From Diphasiastrum complanatum (Eukaryota > Streptophyta > Lycopodiopsida > Lycopodiales > Lycopodiaceae), in contig CM055102.1 in the NCBI GenBank assembly GCA_029204225.1, forward strand, positions 25,194,780 through 25,258,779: a DNA stretch of 64,000 nt. The letters are read 5' to 3'. Each line of letters starts with the position of its first letter. The stretch's first letter is position 1. Shown here piece by piece: positions 46,971 to 58,868 of the stretch. Made by a program: the position numbers and the translations under genes. Under the pieces are notes generated by a model that saw only the letters and a program-made list of their open reading frames with translations, was not told the origin of the DNA and searched no databases.

Positions 46971-47735
46971 TTCATGCTTTGAAGAGGTGAGGGTGTATAC
47001 ATCAGATCATCAGTGTTTTTGCTTGCAGAAACTCGGATTTTGGAGAAGGATTCAAACTCGTTGAGAAACAAGCAATCTGTGGATCATAAGTGGACCAAAT
47101 CAAGGCTGATCTGATCCAGTAGAGCTCTGTACGGACATAGATCTCACACATATGAAATCAGCCCTCATTAATGAGTGCTACTTCTCAAGGAATGATCCAA
47201 ATTTGATGTTCTATAGCTTGTTGGATAGGTATTGGAGAGTAGAATGTGTTGCTCTTGTTTTTTAATCAATTTGATTTGTTTTTAGAAGAGTTTTAGGCAA
47301 TTAGAGAGTTTGAGAGGGTACTCAACTCGTGGGATATGCCAAAGTGAGCACACATCTGTCTTTTTAACCAATTTCATCAATTTTCATTGTCATTCAAGTA
47401 GGATTGGATAGAAGTGAGTGTTCTGAGGTCTTAGACTTTTTATTTCACACATATTACTGTGTTTGAGTTGAAAGTAAGTTCCTAGAGAGTTTTTCAGTAC
47501 ATTGAAACTCGTAGGAGAGATAGACTTCCTGCTTGCATGTGCTTCTTCTTTTGTGACTGAAGCAAGATCCAAATTCAAGATAGATTGATTCTCTGTATTG
47601 AGAATCTGTTCTCACATCTGTTGCTAGATTTCATAGGGTGGATCAACATCTGTGTTAGATCCTAGATTGAGATAGCAAGCAACATCCTTTCAACTCCATT
47701 TTTTTTTATCATTACTAGAATTTCTCACCAAGAAG
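46971..47735 (+). other. Copia I untranslated leader
   Basis: About 765 bp between the primer site and the gag ATG. No frame is seen. Similar in length to the copia D leader. Confidence 0.6.
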
Positions 47736-50700
47736 ATGTCTTCATCTGGTTCACATTTCTTAGAGCACAGTGGGAGATTAACATCTTCCAATTATGCAAT
47801 GTGGAAGATCAGAATGCAATCATTGTTGATTCTACATGATGTAATGGATATTGTGAGTGGAGCTGAAGAAGAACCTGTTGCACCTAATGAAGCTGCAGCA
47901 TTCCACAAAAGAACCAGAATTGCCCTTTATTTTATAAAAATGAATGTTACCAATGAAGTGTTAAGAGAGATCAGTACATGCACCACTGCCAAGGAAGCTT
48001 GGGATACTCTAAAAATAATCTATGAAATAAAAAATACTTCTAGATTGCTTACACTTAGAAACCAAATATTTCTAAGTTATCAGAGAGTAGATGAGAGTGC
48101 TTCATCATATGTCATGAGGGTTAAGGATCTTCATCAAGAGTTAGCTAGTATTAGTGATGCTCTTAAGAACACTGAACTTGTTCAAGTAGTCCTAAATGGA
48201 CTTAGAGATGAGTATGACAATATTGTGCAGACTTATGCTGTCAGAGAGGATCTTCCATCCTTGGAGACACTGCAAGGTGTTCTCATTGCTGAAGAAAGCA
48301 GGCAAGAGAACAAGATGTTGAGGATCAACAGACTTTCATTGAAAGATGGTGGAGATGACAAAGCACTCTTCATTAGAGACAAGTCAAGAGGCAAGGGCAA
48401 AGGACAACAACACTTCAAGAAGGATAAAGCCAAAGAAGGTGGTGAGGATCAGTCCTCACAAGGTGCAACATCCAGTGGCAAGAAGAAGTTGTCAAAGATC
48501 AAGTGTTTTTTATGTGGAAAGAAAGGACATTATGCATCAAACTGTTGCAAGAAGAAGAACCAATCTAAGCAAGCTAACCTTACTAACAAGGGTGAGTGTG
48601 AGGGTGTAGAGAGTGAAAGAGAGGATTCATTAATGATGTCTACTTTTTCATCTTTTCCTTTTAAGAATGAAGAAGTCTAGTGGATAGATAGTGGGGCTAG
48701 TTCCCATATGTCTAGTTCTAGGAACTCTTTCACTAATCTCATGCCATATCTAGGTGCAAAAAGATCAATCTATACTGCTAATGATGTAGAGTGTAGAATT
48801 GAAGGAATAGGTAGTATTCCATTGCATGCATCATCATCAAAAAAAAAATTCTTACATGATGTATTGTATGTACCTAGATTAATCAAGAATCTCATTAGCG
48901 TAGGATAGTTGTTTGATAGTGAATTGGATGTCAAGTTTCAAGTTGACAAGTGTATAATCTCAAGAGAAAATGAAGTTATTGCTAGAGGATCTAGAATTGG
49001 TAAGTTGTACAAACTAGATTCTAGGGAGAGTGCTAACATTTCAGATATTGCTTATGAGACCAAGGTTCTACAGGAGGATCTGTGGCATAAGAGATTGGGT
49101 CATCCCAATTTCAAAGCCATGCAATCTATGGTCAAAGAAGGAAAAGTTGTTGGTCTACCAAAGACATTGTCAAAGGAGCTTCTACCTTGTGAAGCTTGTG
49201 TGCTGGCAAAGTCACACAGAAGGCCTTTTCCTAGATCAAGTATCAAGACAAAGCAACCATTTGAACTTGTACACTCAAATGTTCATTTCTCATCAACTAA
49301 GAGCAAAGGAGGAGCCAACTGCTTTGTATCTTTTGTAGATGATTATACAAGACATTCTTGGATCTATATGTTGTCTTCAAAAGCCATGGTTTATGATGTT
49401 TTTCTTACTTTTAAAGCTTATGTAGAGAAGCAGTTTCCTTTCAACATAAAAGCTTTAAGAAGTGATAGTGGAGGGGAATACACTTCCAATAAGTTTAAAG
49501 ACTTTTTGTGAGAGAGAGGGTATTCAAAGAGAGTTTTTTTGTTCATATACTCCTCAGCAAAATGGAGTTGCTGAGAGAAAAAGAACAACTTTGTGTGAAT
49601 GTGCAAAAGCCATTAGGCTGGAAGCTTCTCTGCCTAAAGAATTTTGGGGAGAGGCAATTGCATGTGCAAACTATCTTTGTAATAGGCTTCCAAATCTTGC
49701 AATTGGAGGAAAGACACCATTTGAGATCTTGTATAAGAAAAAGCCTAAGGTAGATCATCTTAGGATTTCTAGTTGTGTATGCTTTGTGCATGTACCTATA
49801 GAAACTAGGAAGAAGGAAGATCCTAGTACAGTGAAAGGAATTTTTGTTGGTTATGCATCTACTAAAAAAGCATACAAGATTTATTTGCCCTCTACTGACA
49901 AAAATGTTGTTAGTAGAGATGTGGTCTTCCATGAAGATCAGAAATTTAACTTGGATGATGTTCAGATCAAAGAGACTCATGCAAGATCAATCATCAACCT
50001 TGATGTTGTTCAAGAAGAGGTGAGGCCGAGGCTTGAGGAGGAGCAGATTCAAGCTATCACACCAAGAAGATCTACACGAGCAAGATCTGAGCCAAGGAGG
50101 CTCACATATGATGAAGAAGGAAGGCAAGTGGAAGGTGAAACTTCCTATCATGCACTTTTTATACTAGATGAAGAGCCTAAGGATGTCTAGGAAGATTTTC
50201 AATCCAAGAAGTGGGTTGAAGCAATGACCCAAGAATTTGAAGCCTTGATGTCAAACAACACATGGGAGCTTGTGGAGCCACCAAACAACATGCATGTGAT
50301 CGGATGTAAGTGGGTATTCAAAATCAAGTCTAATCATGATGGATCTATCAATAAGTACAAAGCAAGACTTTGTGCTAAAGGCTACTCTCAGATTGAAGGT
50401 CTTGATTATGAAGATACCTTTGCACCAGTTGCAAAGATGGTAACAATTCGAATACTCATCTCTCTTGCATGTTTTCACAAATGGAGTATGTTCCAGTTTG
50501 ATGTTTCTAATGCATTTCTCAATGGTTACCTTGAGGAGGGGATTTATATGGAGCAACCTCCAGGTTTTGTGAAGGAAGGTGATGAATCAAAAGTTTGTCT
50601 TTTGTTCAAAAGTCTGTATGGACTAAAACATGCACCAAGGTCCTGGTATGCAAGGGTCAATTCTTATCTCATATCACCCGGATTTTGTCTAAGTGAATAT

Positions 50701-51004
50701 GACCCTTCTCTATATTATAAGTTTGTAGATAACTTTGTAATTATTCTTCTCATCTATGTAGATGATATCATTCTTTGTGGAAATAGTGAGAAGTTAGCTG
50801 AAGAAACTAAGCATGCACTTGGTACTGAGTTTAAAGTGCAAGACTTAGGAGTTCTTCACTATATTCTAGGCCTTGAAATAGATTTTTGGAAAGGTCATGC
50901 ATTTATGAGCCAAAGTAGATATGCACTTTCCATGCTCAGGAAATTTCATATGGAGAACTGTAAAGGCATAGATACACCTATGGAGCACACTGTAAGAAAA
51001 ATTT
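47736..51004 (+). pseudogene. Copia I gag-protease-integrase-RT, nearly open
   Basis: Gag (MSSSGSHFLEHSGRLTSSNY...) with zinc knuckle CFLCGKKGHYASNC (about 48507-48548), protease WIDSGASSHM (48681-48710), and the GAG-pre-integrase block WHKRLGHPN...CEACVLAKSH. In the integrase core the first Asp is changed (HSNVH for HSDVH), while RSDSGGEY and GVAERK are intact. RT has WVFKIKSNHDGS, FQFDVSNAFLNG, YGLKHAPRSWY and the intact catalytic LIYVDDIILCG. Lesions: in-frame TAG at 48678, 48906 and 50188, and one extra T in a T run near 49504 that shifts the frame. It ends abruptly after CKGIDTPMEHTVRK at about 51000, so RNase H and the 3' LTR are lost. Confidence 0.93.
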
Positions 51005-53130
51005 ACTTTTTGTTGGTGTCATTACTGATCAAAAGTTGAAAGTATAATTTGCCCACGATCGTTGCTTTGTAAAGGATGTGAGCCAAAAGTTCAAAGTTAT
51101 TGCAGATGGTATAAGGGAGCCCAACACTAAATTGTACAGGTTGAATGCCACAATCAAGGGGCAGCATGGACTTGTATCATCCATTCCATCGCAAACTGAA
51201 CTGTGGCATAAGAGGCTTGGTCACTTGAAGTTAGGAAGTCTCAGTTTGATGAGAAAATTGGAAATGGTGAGAGGATATCCTACGATAGAAGACCATTTAA
51301 AATTGATGTGCGAATCATGTGTGTATGGGAAGCAGCATCGAGAGAATTGGGTAAACCCTTCTATTTCATGACCTTTATTGATGATATGTCACATAAGACA
51401 TGGATTTACTTCTTGAAGAAGAAATCAGATGCATTTGACAATTTCAAGAGCTTCAAAGCATTGGTCGAAAATCAGATAGGTAGGAAGATCAAAGTTTTAA
51501 GATCACATAGTGGAGGGGAGTACAAGTCTAACGACTTTAATGATCTTTGTGATCAATGTGGGATCAAAAGACAATTTATGCAAGCTCATACTCCTGCTCT
51601 CAATGTTGTAGCTGGGTGCAAGAATCGTACGACTGTGGAAAGTGCCATATCTATGCTAGCTGAGATGAAAATGCCAAAAGATTTTTGGCCAGAAGCATGC
51701 AGCAGTACAACAGTCTATCTTCAAAATAGAAGTCCTACCATTACCATACCAAAGATAACACCCATGGAGGCATTCACAAAGAAGAAGACAAAGGTGAACC
51801 ACTTGCAAATCTTTGAATGTAAAGCCTTTGTACACATTCCTAAGGAAGAGAGATGTAAACTTGATGTGAAAGCTATCAAGTGTATATTCCTAGGATATGA
51901 TGATCGTGTGAAGGGCTATAGATGTTTTGATCCAGTGGAGAACAAAATACATATCAACTGTGATGTCATCTTTGATCATGAATCTAAGATGTGTGAAGTG
52001 AGAATGCTGAGGAGACAGACACATCCAGTGGAAAAAATGATATAGTGAGGATACCTCCTGATGATGATCCATTTATTGACTTTCCTAGTGATGGACATGA
52101 GGATACATCTTAAGATACTACTACTCAACCTCAAGACACAGGTTGGAGAGGTAGGAACAAACCCTTTGGTGCAAGAAAGATTGAAGTTGAAGGTGACAAA
52201 TGCAAAGAGAAAGATGTACCGTGGGATACATTTTCACCCAGAAGTCGATCACCTGACAGAAAACTCCCTAAGTGGTTTGAGAGATTGTTGGAGAGCCATG
52301 ACATGGATGACTTTTAGGATCATCTAGCCAGAGAGAGCTACGAAGATTAACAAGAGAGAAGACACAACCTAAAAGGTATGAAGCAAATTATGCTCTCTTA
52401 TCTAGCATTATTCAAAGCAAAGAACCTTCAACTTATGGTGAAGTAAAGGATGATGACATTTGGGTCATTTGTGCCAGTATGTAAGTGGAATACTCTACGT
52501 CTACCTTTGCATCAAATAGATGTGAAATCTACTTTTCTAAATGGGGAGCTAGAAGAAGAGATGTTCATGGATCAACCTGAAGGCTTTGTAGGGAAAGGAC
52601 AAGACAATAAAGTATGTCGCTTGAAGAAAGCACTTTATGGTCTTAAACAGGCACCGCGTGCGTGGTATAGCAGGATTGATGCTTACTTTCATTCAAAGGG
52701 GATGGTGAGAACACACTCGAATCCAAATCTTTATGTCTTATGCTTTGATAGTATGGTTGCTTTGATTGCTCTTTCTATTGATGACTTGATTATTATGAGA
52801 AATAATCAAGAGATGATAGACATGATCAAGAAAGACCTTATGGAACAATTCAAGATGACAGATTTCTAATGCATTATTGCCTTGGAGTAGAGGTGTGACA
52901 AAAAGAACACGAAGTGGGTTTAGCACAGGTGAAGTATGTTAGAGAGTTGCTGCACAGGTTCAAGTTGCAGGATTGCAAGCCAGTGAACACTCCTATTGAA
53001 CCAGGTAAAAATCTTTCTAAGCTTGATGAGTCACAGCCATTTGATGCTACGTTGTATAGACAATTAGTAGGGAGCTTGATTTACCTTACCACACTTAGAC
53101 CAGATATATGCTAATGCAAGCTAACCATCC
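51005..53130 (+). pseudogene. Second copia fragment B, fused behind copia I
   Basis: It begins inside a protease-proximal segment (FVGVITDQKLKV, stop, FAHDRCFVKDVSQKFK) and continues with GAG-pre-integrase WHKRLGHLKLGSL...CESCVYGKQH. In the integrase RSHSGGEY replaces RSDNGGEY and VVAGCKNRT replaces GVAERKNRT, so two catalytic residues are gone. The start of RT is deleted; it resumes with HQIDVKSTFLNGELEEEM and ALYGLKQAPRAWY, and the catalytic box is LSIDDLII. After a stop near 52868, VKYVRELLHRFKLQDCKPVNTP and LYRQLVGSLIYLTTLRPDIC follow in other frames. It is cut at about 53114, close to the gypsy H primer site. Confidence 0.9.
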
Positions 53131-53164
53131 AACTAACATGCTTCAAACTAAAAAATTGGCGTAG

Positions 53165-53184
53165 CTCCCCGGCAACGGCACCAG
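53165..53184 (-). other. Gypsy H primer binding site
   Basis: The plus strand reads CTCCCCGGCAACGGCACCAG; its complement, TGGTGCCGTTGCCGGGGAG, is the primer site form common in plant gypsy elements. It lies 3 bp from the LTR start at 53188, so this LTR is the 5' LTR of a minus-strand element. Confidence 0.9.
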
Positions 53185-53187
53185 AAG

Positions 53188-53930
53188 TGTAGTGGGTTTC
53201 TTTCCTTGTCTATCCTCAATGCAAGGTCTAATCATTCTAGCATCAAAGAGATGAAGTTAGTTATCACGCGTAGGTTTGTTCCCATGAGAGCGATAGCATA
53301 TTTCAGATTTCAACATGAATGGAAGATCCAGATCTAATCACTAACATCCATTAACCCTAAGCATTAACACTACGATCATTAACACTAAGATCCACAATGG
53401 AGATAGCTTACTCTTTCTCTCTATCCCTATCCCTCTCATGAAAAGTATAAAAACATGCAATTCCAATAATACTCAGATCCAACAATTAGCAAACACAATA
53501 AAAGCATGAGAGATGAAGGAAAAGTGATAGAGAGCAAGGACATTCACAAATCCATTTCACAAGAGAACCAATCTGCTTTATTGAAATGAAGATATGTACA
53601 TGCATAGCAAACTCGAGTTGTGGTCCTTTTTTATAATGGAGAGGAGGACCCTGGCCTCAGAATCCTATTGGTCCATTTTTACCTCCCTAATTATTCAAAT
53701 TTAAAAAAGAGTGGGAACCATCCAAAATTGGAGGGAAAAATAACTTTGTTCGCTAACTTGACATTTAGGCCTTCGACATTAAAAGTCCCACAAAAGGGCC
53801 TAAAGTCCTTTTACTGACTTTCTAATTAATCAAATCTCTATGTGATCATCAGATTGGACTTACACACTTAGGGTGACAAATCCCTCTAACTAGGGTTAGG
53901 GTTGCCTTGGGATCTACAAACCCTCCAACA
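53188..53930 (-). repeat. Gypsy H 5' LTR
   Basis: 743 bp, TGTAGTGGG...CCTCCAACA on the plus strand. The right 440 bp match 43808-44242. Both copies include a short TAGGGTTAGGGTT run. The right flank is TCATC; no matching left flank survives. Confidence 0.88.
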
Positions 53931-53942
53931 TCATCTAACATC

Positions 53943-55689
53943 ATGACTTCTTCTTCCTCCACTGACGAATCCGACACCAAGCAGGTCATCCAACAAGAGA
54001 TACCTTCTGCCACCTAGATTTGGGCCCTGCCATATGATTCTTTGATCCAACCCTGGCTTCAAATAGCTGGCCCTCTTCTTGCAGCAATGGGTTTTTATCC
54101 GGTGCTATTTTCCTCTGACATCAACATGGGGCTAGCTCTCCAAGCTTTCGCCATGTGGGTCATGCCGAAGTCATGTTTCCACATCTTGTACCAAGGTACC
54201 ACTTACAAGGTACGAATAAACACTAACTCCATGTCAGCGTCAGCATAGTGTCTGGTGATCGGTAGTTAATTTTCCATCGCCAAGCAAAAAACACCATCAA
54301 ACCTTACGTAACCAAGACTGCCCTTGAGATACCAGTCTAGACTAATAATGGGTATTTGATAGAGGCTATCAATAATCCCATAATTCAAGCAATTGCCTAT
54401 CTAAATAACTTTTAGGTTATTTCAAATTTTTGCAAGGACCACATACAATCCATGTTGCTCAACCAGATTGTGGAATCCTTCATGGAGTTTCCTAGCCCCA
54501 CAGTAGCACCATATGACTGACATACTTTTTTTTTGCACGAACTCTCCAGTCATCAAACCTAACATGCGTGACCGTATCGCAGCAGGACCCCTGCTGCGTA
54601 ACTTTGCTTGTGTGCTTCTTGAGGAGAAGGTGCATGGACTTAACCTTTCATCTGTTCTTTCTACCACCATCCCACACACTACCTTGTATCTACCTTCTGG
54701 CCCTTCCACCTCCCAGCAACCCACAATTACTGATACAACGGCCAGCAAAAACATGTGTGGCAATGCCCCCTCTTTGTCAAGTCCTCCTACCATCAGACAA
54801 TGTACTGCACCTCTACAGCTGACCACCCCCACTTCTGCCACCACATCTTCTTCTTCTGTTCAACCCTCTACTACTACTACCACATATGTTCCTTTTTTCC
54901 CTGTTCCTACCACTTCTACCTCTGTTTTCACATCCTGCACTGCTTCCATTACTATTGCTTCATCCATACCCCCTGCTTCTGCTTCTACACCCCTCCTTCA
55001 GATCAACCCTCTCGACTCTCAGCTCTATCCTAACACTCTTTCATGAATGAACCTCCTCCATCTTTTACCTCCTCGCCAAGCCACCCATCCTTAACACCAC
55101 CCTCGAGTCCCCTTTGTTCCTCCCATTCTTTTTTTTGAACAATCTGTTCTCACACCTCTTCCCACCATCGCCACTCCTCTCACAGCTCCCACATCTCTAG
55201 TGAAGGCTGCCGAGGGTGACAACCCGTTGTCCGATGACACATTTGTTCAGACAAAATTTGTATCATCAGCCCTTCATGCTGATTCCACAGCACCAGAGGA
55301 TATGGCGCCGCCAGAGAACTTGATTGAAGATGACGACACCAGTTTGCAAAGCAGTTGGGTGACAACAACAACAGCCCCAACTGCCACACTACCAGCTGCT
55401 CCCACGGACCTCATAATAACCTACCAAGCTTTGGGAACCTTCATCCAAGACGCGATAGTGGCCAAGGCTTCACTGGATAGCCGAGTACTACAATTAGCCA
55501 CCAGCAACCCAGCTGCAAGCAGACCTTACAAAGCTCCAACAAGAATTGATGATCTCCCAACAACATGAGCTGGATGGACAGAAGGAGATCCTGAAGCTCC
55601 AGCAGAAACAATATATCCAAAGCCTCTTCAAAGTAGTCACGGATGCTTCTGCAAAGGTCCAGGAACTTCAGACCAAATCCACACAATGA
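53943..55689 (+). pseudogene. degenerate plus-strand coding region, unknown family
   Basis: Pieces in changing frames: MTSSSSTDESDTKQVI at 53943, then stop; SLIQPWLQIAGPLLAAMGFY at 54042-54248; 54513-55046 with a long Ser/Thr/Pro-rich tract; 55200-55568, acidic then Thr/Ala-rich; and a Gln/Leu/Lys-rich coiled coil ending at a TGA at 55687 (for example LQADLTKLQQELMISQQHEL). The order of a short globular part, a low-complexity linker and a coiled coil recalls gag-like or ORF1 proteins, but no zinc knuckle or polymerase motif is seen. Several frameshifts are needed, so I treat it as a pseudogene of unknown nature. Confidence 0.4.
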
Positions 55690-55791
55690 CTTGCCCCTAA
55701 TTTATTATTGTACAGAAAATACCCACAACATATTTGCTGAACCTAGTTTAGATATGCATGTTTCTATACCATTTTTTTCGTCCAACATAGT

Positions 55792-56438
55792 CTAGATCAC
55801 TTTCGTAAGGTTAGTGACTAGATCCAATGCGTTACCAGAATCCATGTGGATTGTTGTTGGTGTAGCAGCAGCAGGAGCAGCACTTGTAGGAACTATGCTT
55901 ATTTGGCATTGATGTCGTGTCGATTCTTCTTCTTCATAGCCTTCGGGCACCGTGGCATCGAACTGCTTCAGAGATATAATCGCATGGTTGACCCTGATGG
56001 TTATTGGTGCTACTTCGTCTTGATCTTGCTGATATATCTGAAACGATGGATAAAATATTGTAGAACTATCATGAAACTGTTTGAATCCAGTTCCAGGGGA
56101 TTGGGGATCAAAGGGTCCTGGACTCTTGGTCATCTAAAAAATTTCATCTGGCCCTAAGGGATTGGAATCGTTGAACATGTCCATAAAAGCCTTGGTGTTT
56201 GGTTAAATTGCTTGCTTTGTGGAGATGAGATGACTTCGGCAGCTGTGGCTAGAATGGTATTTCCAATGGTCACAAATTGACCCTGTGAGGAAGCAGAGAT
56301 GAGGGAAGCATCGGTGAATTGGGGGATAGGTAGTTCAATGTGAGTTGCAATAGGGGGTGGAAGTGCAGCTGAAGATGTTTGCCTAGTACGACGACATGAC
56401 AAGGGAGACGAGTCAGGAATGATGACTTCCCTGCGCAC
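55792..56438 (-). pseudogene. degenerate minus-strand coding region, unknown
   Basis: Two open minus-strand pieces, 56438-56154 (VIIPDSSPLSCRRTRQTSSA...) and 56133-55792 (KSPGPFDPQSPGTGF..., with an acidic EGYEEEES run). They are separated by a stop and a frame change and are Ser/Thr/Pro-rich. They may be the start of a gag-like ORF of a minus-strand element, but there is no diagnostic motif. Confidence 0.3.
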
Positions 56439-56851
56439 ATGACGACGACTATGAGAACTCGAGGCCTGATGTAAAGACTCGGTAGGTGTGTCTTCATACC
56501 TAGATAATACGATGTTAGCATAGAACCCACGAACTTTGTTGTCTAGATAAGAAACAACAAGGGAGGATAGAAGAGGACCTTGGAATTTTCCTTGATGGCT
56601 CTCTTTAATTCTCTGAATACCATTTTGTACCAGCTATAAGTCTCTAATGTTTCGGATCCTAACTTGTAGTTGTGGACTCTACAATGTGATGCAAGATTTG
56701 AGAAGTATAGAACCTAGTGAGGTGTTAGAAAGTCATTAACATGGGTGTTTTGGCTAATATTCTAAACCTTGGGCCTCAACCTTGAACCATATCACTTTAT
56801 TGGTCTTGGACCAAAATATACAAGCACAACTTGGGAAATGAGACCTAGTAG
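56439..56851. other. no recognisable feature
   Basis: Sequence to the left of gypsy J; not copia K, although copia K directly abuts the element's right end. Confidence 0.3.
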
Positions 56852-57686
56852 TGTAGGGTGTAGATTTTAGTCGGTGAGCAGCCCTTCTGCCTGTTAAAGA
56901 GGGTTAGAACACTTGGATAGGAGCCTAACTAAGCCAAGATGCTACTTTTAGTTGATCTCTACTTTTTTCCTTAACTCTACTCACCTTTAACACTACCCCA
57001 CTAACTCTACTCCACTAAACTAGCATTCAACATGATTTTGGGTGAAATGGGATGAGAAGAATTGAAGAGATAGAGAGGCAAAGAGAAAGAGAGAGAGTGT
57101 GTGGAGAGGGAGGTTAGCTCAAATGCTCAAGATGCATGCTAATGAATAAAAACATAACTACTCAAGACAAGAACAAGAACATGGAAATCAAATGGAAAAT
57201 ACAACAATAACATTAGCATGAGTGCTTAGCAAATGAGGATGCTTTGGCTCTCCAAAATGGTAGAGTCTCCTCATTCTCATTAAGCATGGAAATATGGTAC
57301 AAGAGGTGTTTTTTTATCAATGGGAAAGGCCCTTTGCCCCAAAATCCTATTGGCTACTTCTAAAATTATAAGCTTTAATCTACACCATTCACCTTGGGTC
57401 CAATCTAATCCAAGGGTCTTAAAAAAGTACATTGGAGATCACATGATACATGTGAGTTTCAATTTGTACCCAACTTTGAAAGTTTTTAGACTAAGTTTAT
57501 TAACTTGACACTGTGGCCTCAAGTTTTATTTTATTAACAAAAGGCCCAAGTCCTTTTATTCTATTTACAACTTGACTTGCGTGCTCATTGGGCCATGGGC
57601 TTATACACGCAGGTGACATGACCCTCGCAACTAATTCTACTTTTTCGACTTTATTTATTTACACTATGTTGGAAATACCCCCAACA
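56852..57686 (-). repeat. Gypsy J 3' LTR
   Basis: 835 bp, TGTAGGGTGTAGA...TACCCCCAACA. It shares with the right copy GCCTGTxAAxxAGGGTTAG, GATGCTACTTTTAGTT, a run of 'AACTCTAC' words, CTCAAATGCTCAA, CCCAAAATCCTATTGGCTA and GCTCATTGGGCCATGGGCTTA, in the same order. Confidence 0.82.
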
Positions 57687-58134
57687 AGACCCATGACCTG
57701 AAGTAGTGCCGGTCCCTCGGCACTCTGCCGATTCTATATAAAGGTTGCTTGATGCGCCTCTGGTGGATGAGATATCCAGTGATGTCTTCCATGAAGTCCA
57801 ATCTGGCTAGGCTCTTCTTGTTCTTTTGGGTATAGCCTGTGTCGGTTGTCGGCTCTTGAGGTATCATGGGGCCCCTGATCTTGTGCACCCGGGCCATGAT
57901 CTGAGCTACTTGCCCCTGCTGCTTGTTTCCCTTTGTCGTGGCTGGAGTCGGCCTGTGCAGCATAAAAAATTTGTGGCGATGAAATTGCCACTGGGGCTGG
58001 TTGGGATTTCTGCTCATACATCTCTGACAGGCCTTTAGTGCTTGCTTGGTCTGGGCCAATTCCTGATTGGCACTTGCTCTGTACTTGTCAAACTTTGCCT
58101 GGTAGTTGTTCAAGGTCAGGCTGTAGACCTGCAC
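57664..58134 (-). CDS. ORF inside gypsy J, 156 codons, unknown
   Basis: The minus-strand frame starts MQVYSLTLNNYQAKFDKYRA, a Lys/Gln-rich likely helical part up to about residue 35. A basic middle follows (KACQRCMSRNPNQPQWQFHR) and a hydrophobic end that runs into the LTR. It has two Cys (CQRC) but no zinc knuckle spacing. It could be a remnant of gag or a filler ORF. Confidence 0.3.
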   Translation of the reverse strand: MQVYSLTLNNYQAKFDKYRASANQELAQTKQALKACQRCMSRNPNQPQWQFHRHKFFMLHRPTPATTKGNKQQGQVAQIMARVHKIRGPMIPQEPTTDTGYTQKNKKSLARLDFMEDITGYLIHQRRIKQPLYRIGRVPRDRHYFRSWVLLGVFPT

Positions 58135-58849
58135 CTGATACTAGAATAAGTTCATTTCTGCCTGAGTCAGCGACATATTATCAGGTGCCAATTGAGCTGA
58201 ACATGCGACCTTTTCATGCTGCAACGCTTGCACCTTTGCTCCCAGACGAGTGTTTTCTGTCTCATAGATTTGAAGTTGTGCATGAGACCATTAAAACTTC
58301 TGTTGGCCAAGCCTTACCAAGTGGGCCCCACCACAATACAATAGAGCAATAAGTGTGAGGCACTTGCTTTCTGTGTGTTTAAGCCCAGCCACCAATGAGC
58401 ACACTAGCTAAATAGTTTAAGTTGTTTCCTAGTGACTTGGGCCTTAGGTGCAAATAAAATAAGTTAAAGGCCAAAGTCTAAATTACAAGGTTGAATCAAA
58501 GTCAAATGATGGTAGGTGGGGTGTGTTTCTTTGTACACCACTAGATCTTTGGGTTAATTGACACTAGTTTTGGAGATATAAAAATCTGATGAGATTTTAG
58601 GCTCTTTTTCCCTCCAAAATACAGATTGGTGTGTTTTTTGGGTTTTTTGGCTAGTTGGTTTGAGTTTCAACCCCTTAGAGACTGTTCAGGGCCTCCTCTA
58701 CCCTCTCACACCTCCTCCGCTAGTTGTGAACAGTCCAAACACAAAAAAAAAAACAGAAAACTAACTCTAAACTCCCAAAAATCTACCTAAAACTACTCTA
58801 AAAACAAGAAAATAGCTAAACTGCAGCTAAACTAGTTAGTGGTAGCCTA

Positions 58850-58867
58850 TCCCCGACAACGGCGCCA
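58850..58867 (-). other. Gypsy J primer binding site
   Basis: The complement of TCCCCGACAACGGCGCCA is TGGCGCCGTTGTCGGGGA, a common plant gypsy primer site, one base from the LTR at 58869. Confidence 0.88.
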
Positions 58868-58868
58868 C

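Noticed and set aside
54422-54844. 140-codon minus-strand frame opposite the Ser/Thr-rich region
   Set aside because: It is the reverse reading of a TCC/ACC-rich low-complexity tract whose plus strand is the more coherent frame.
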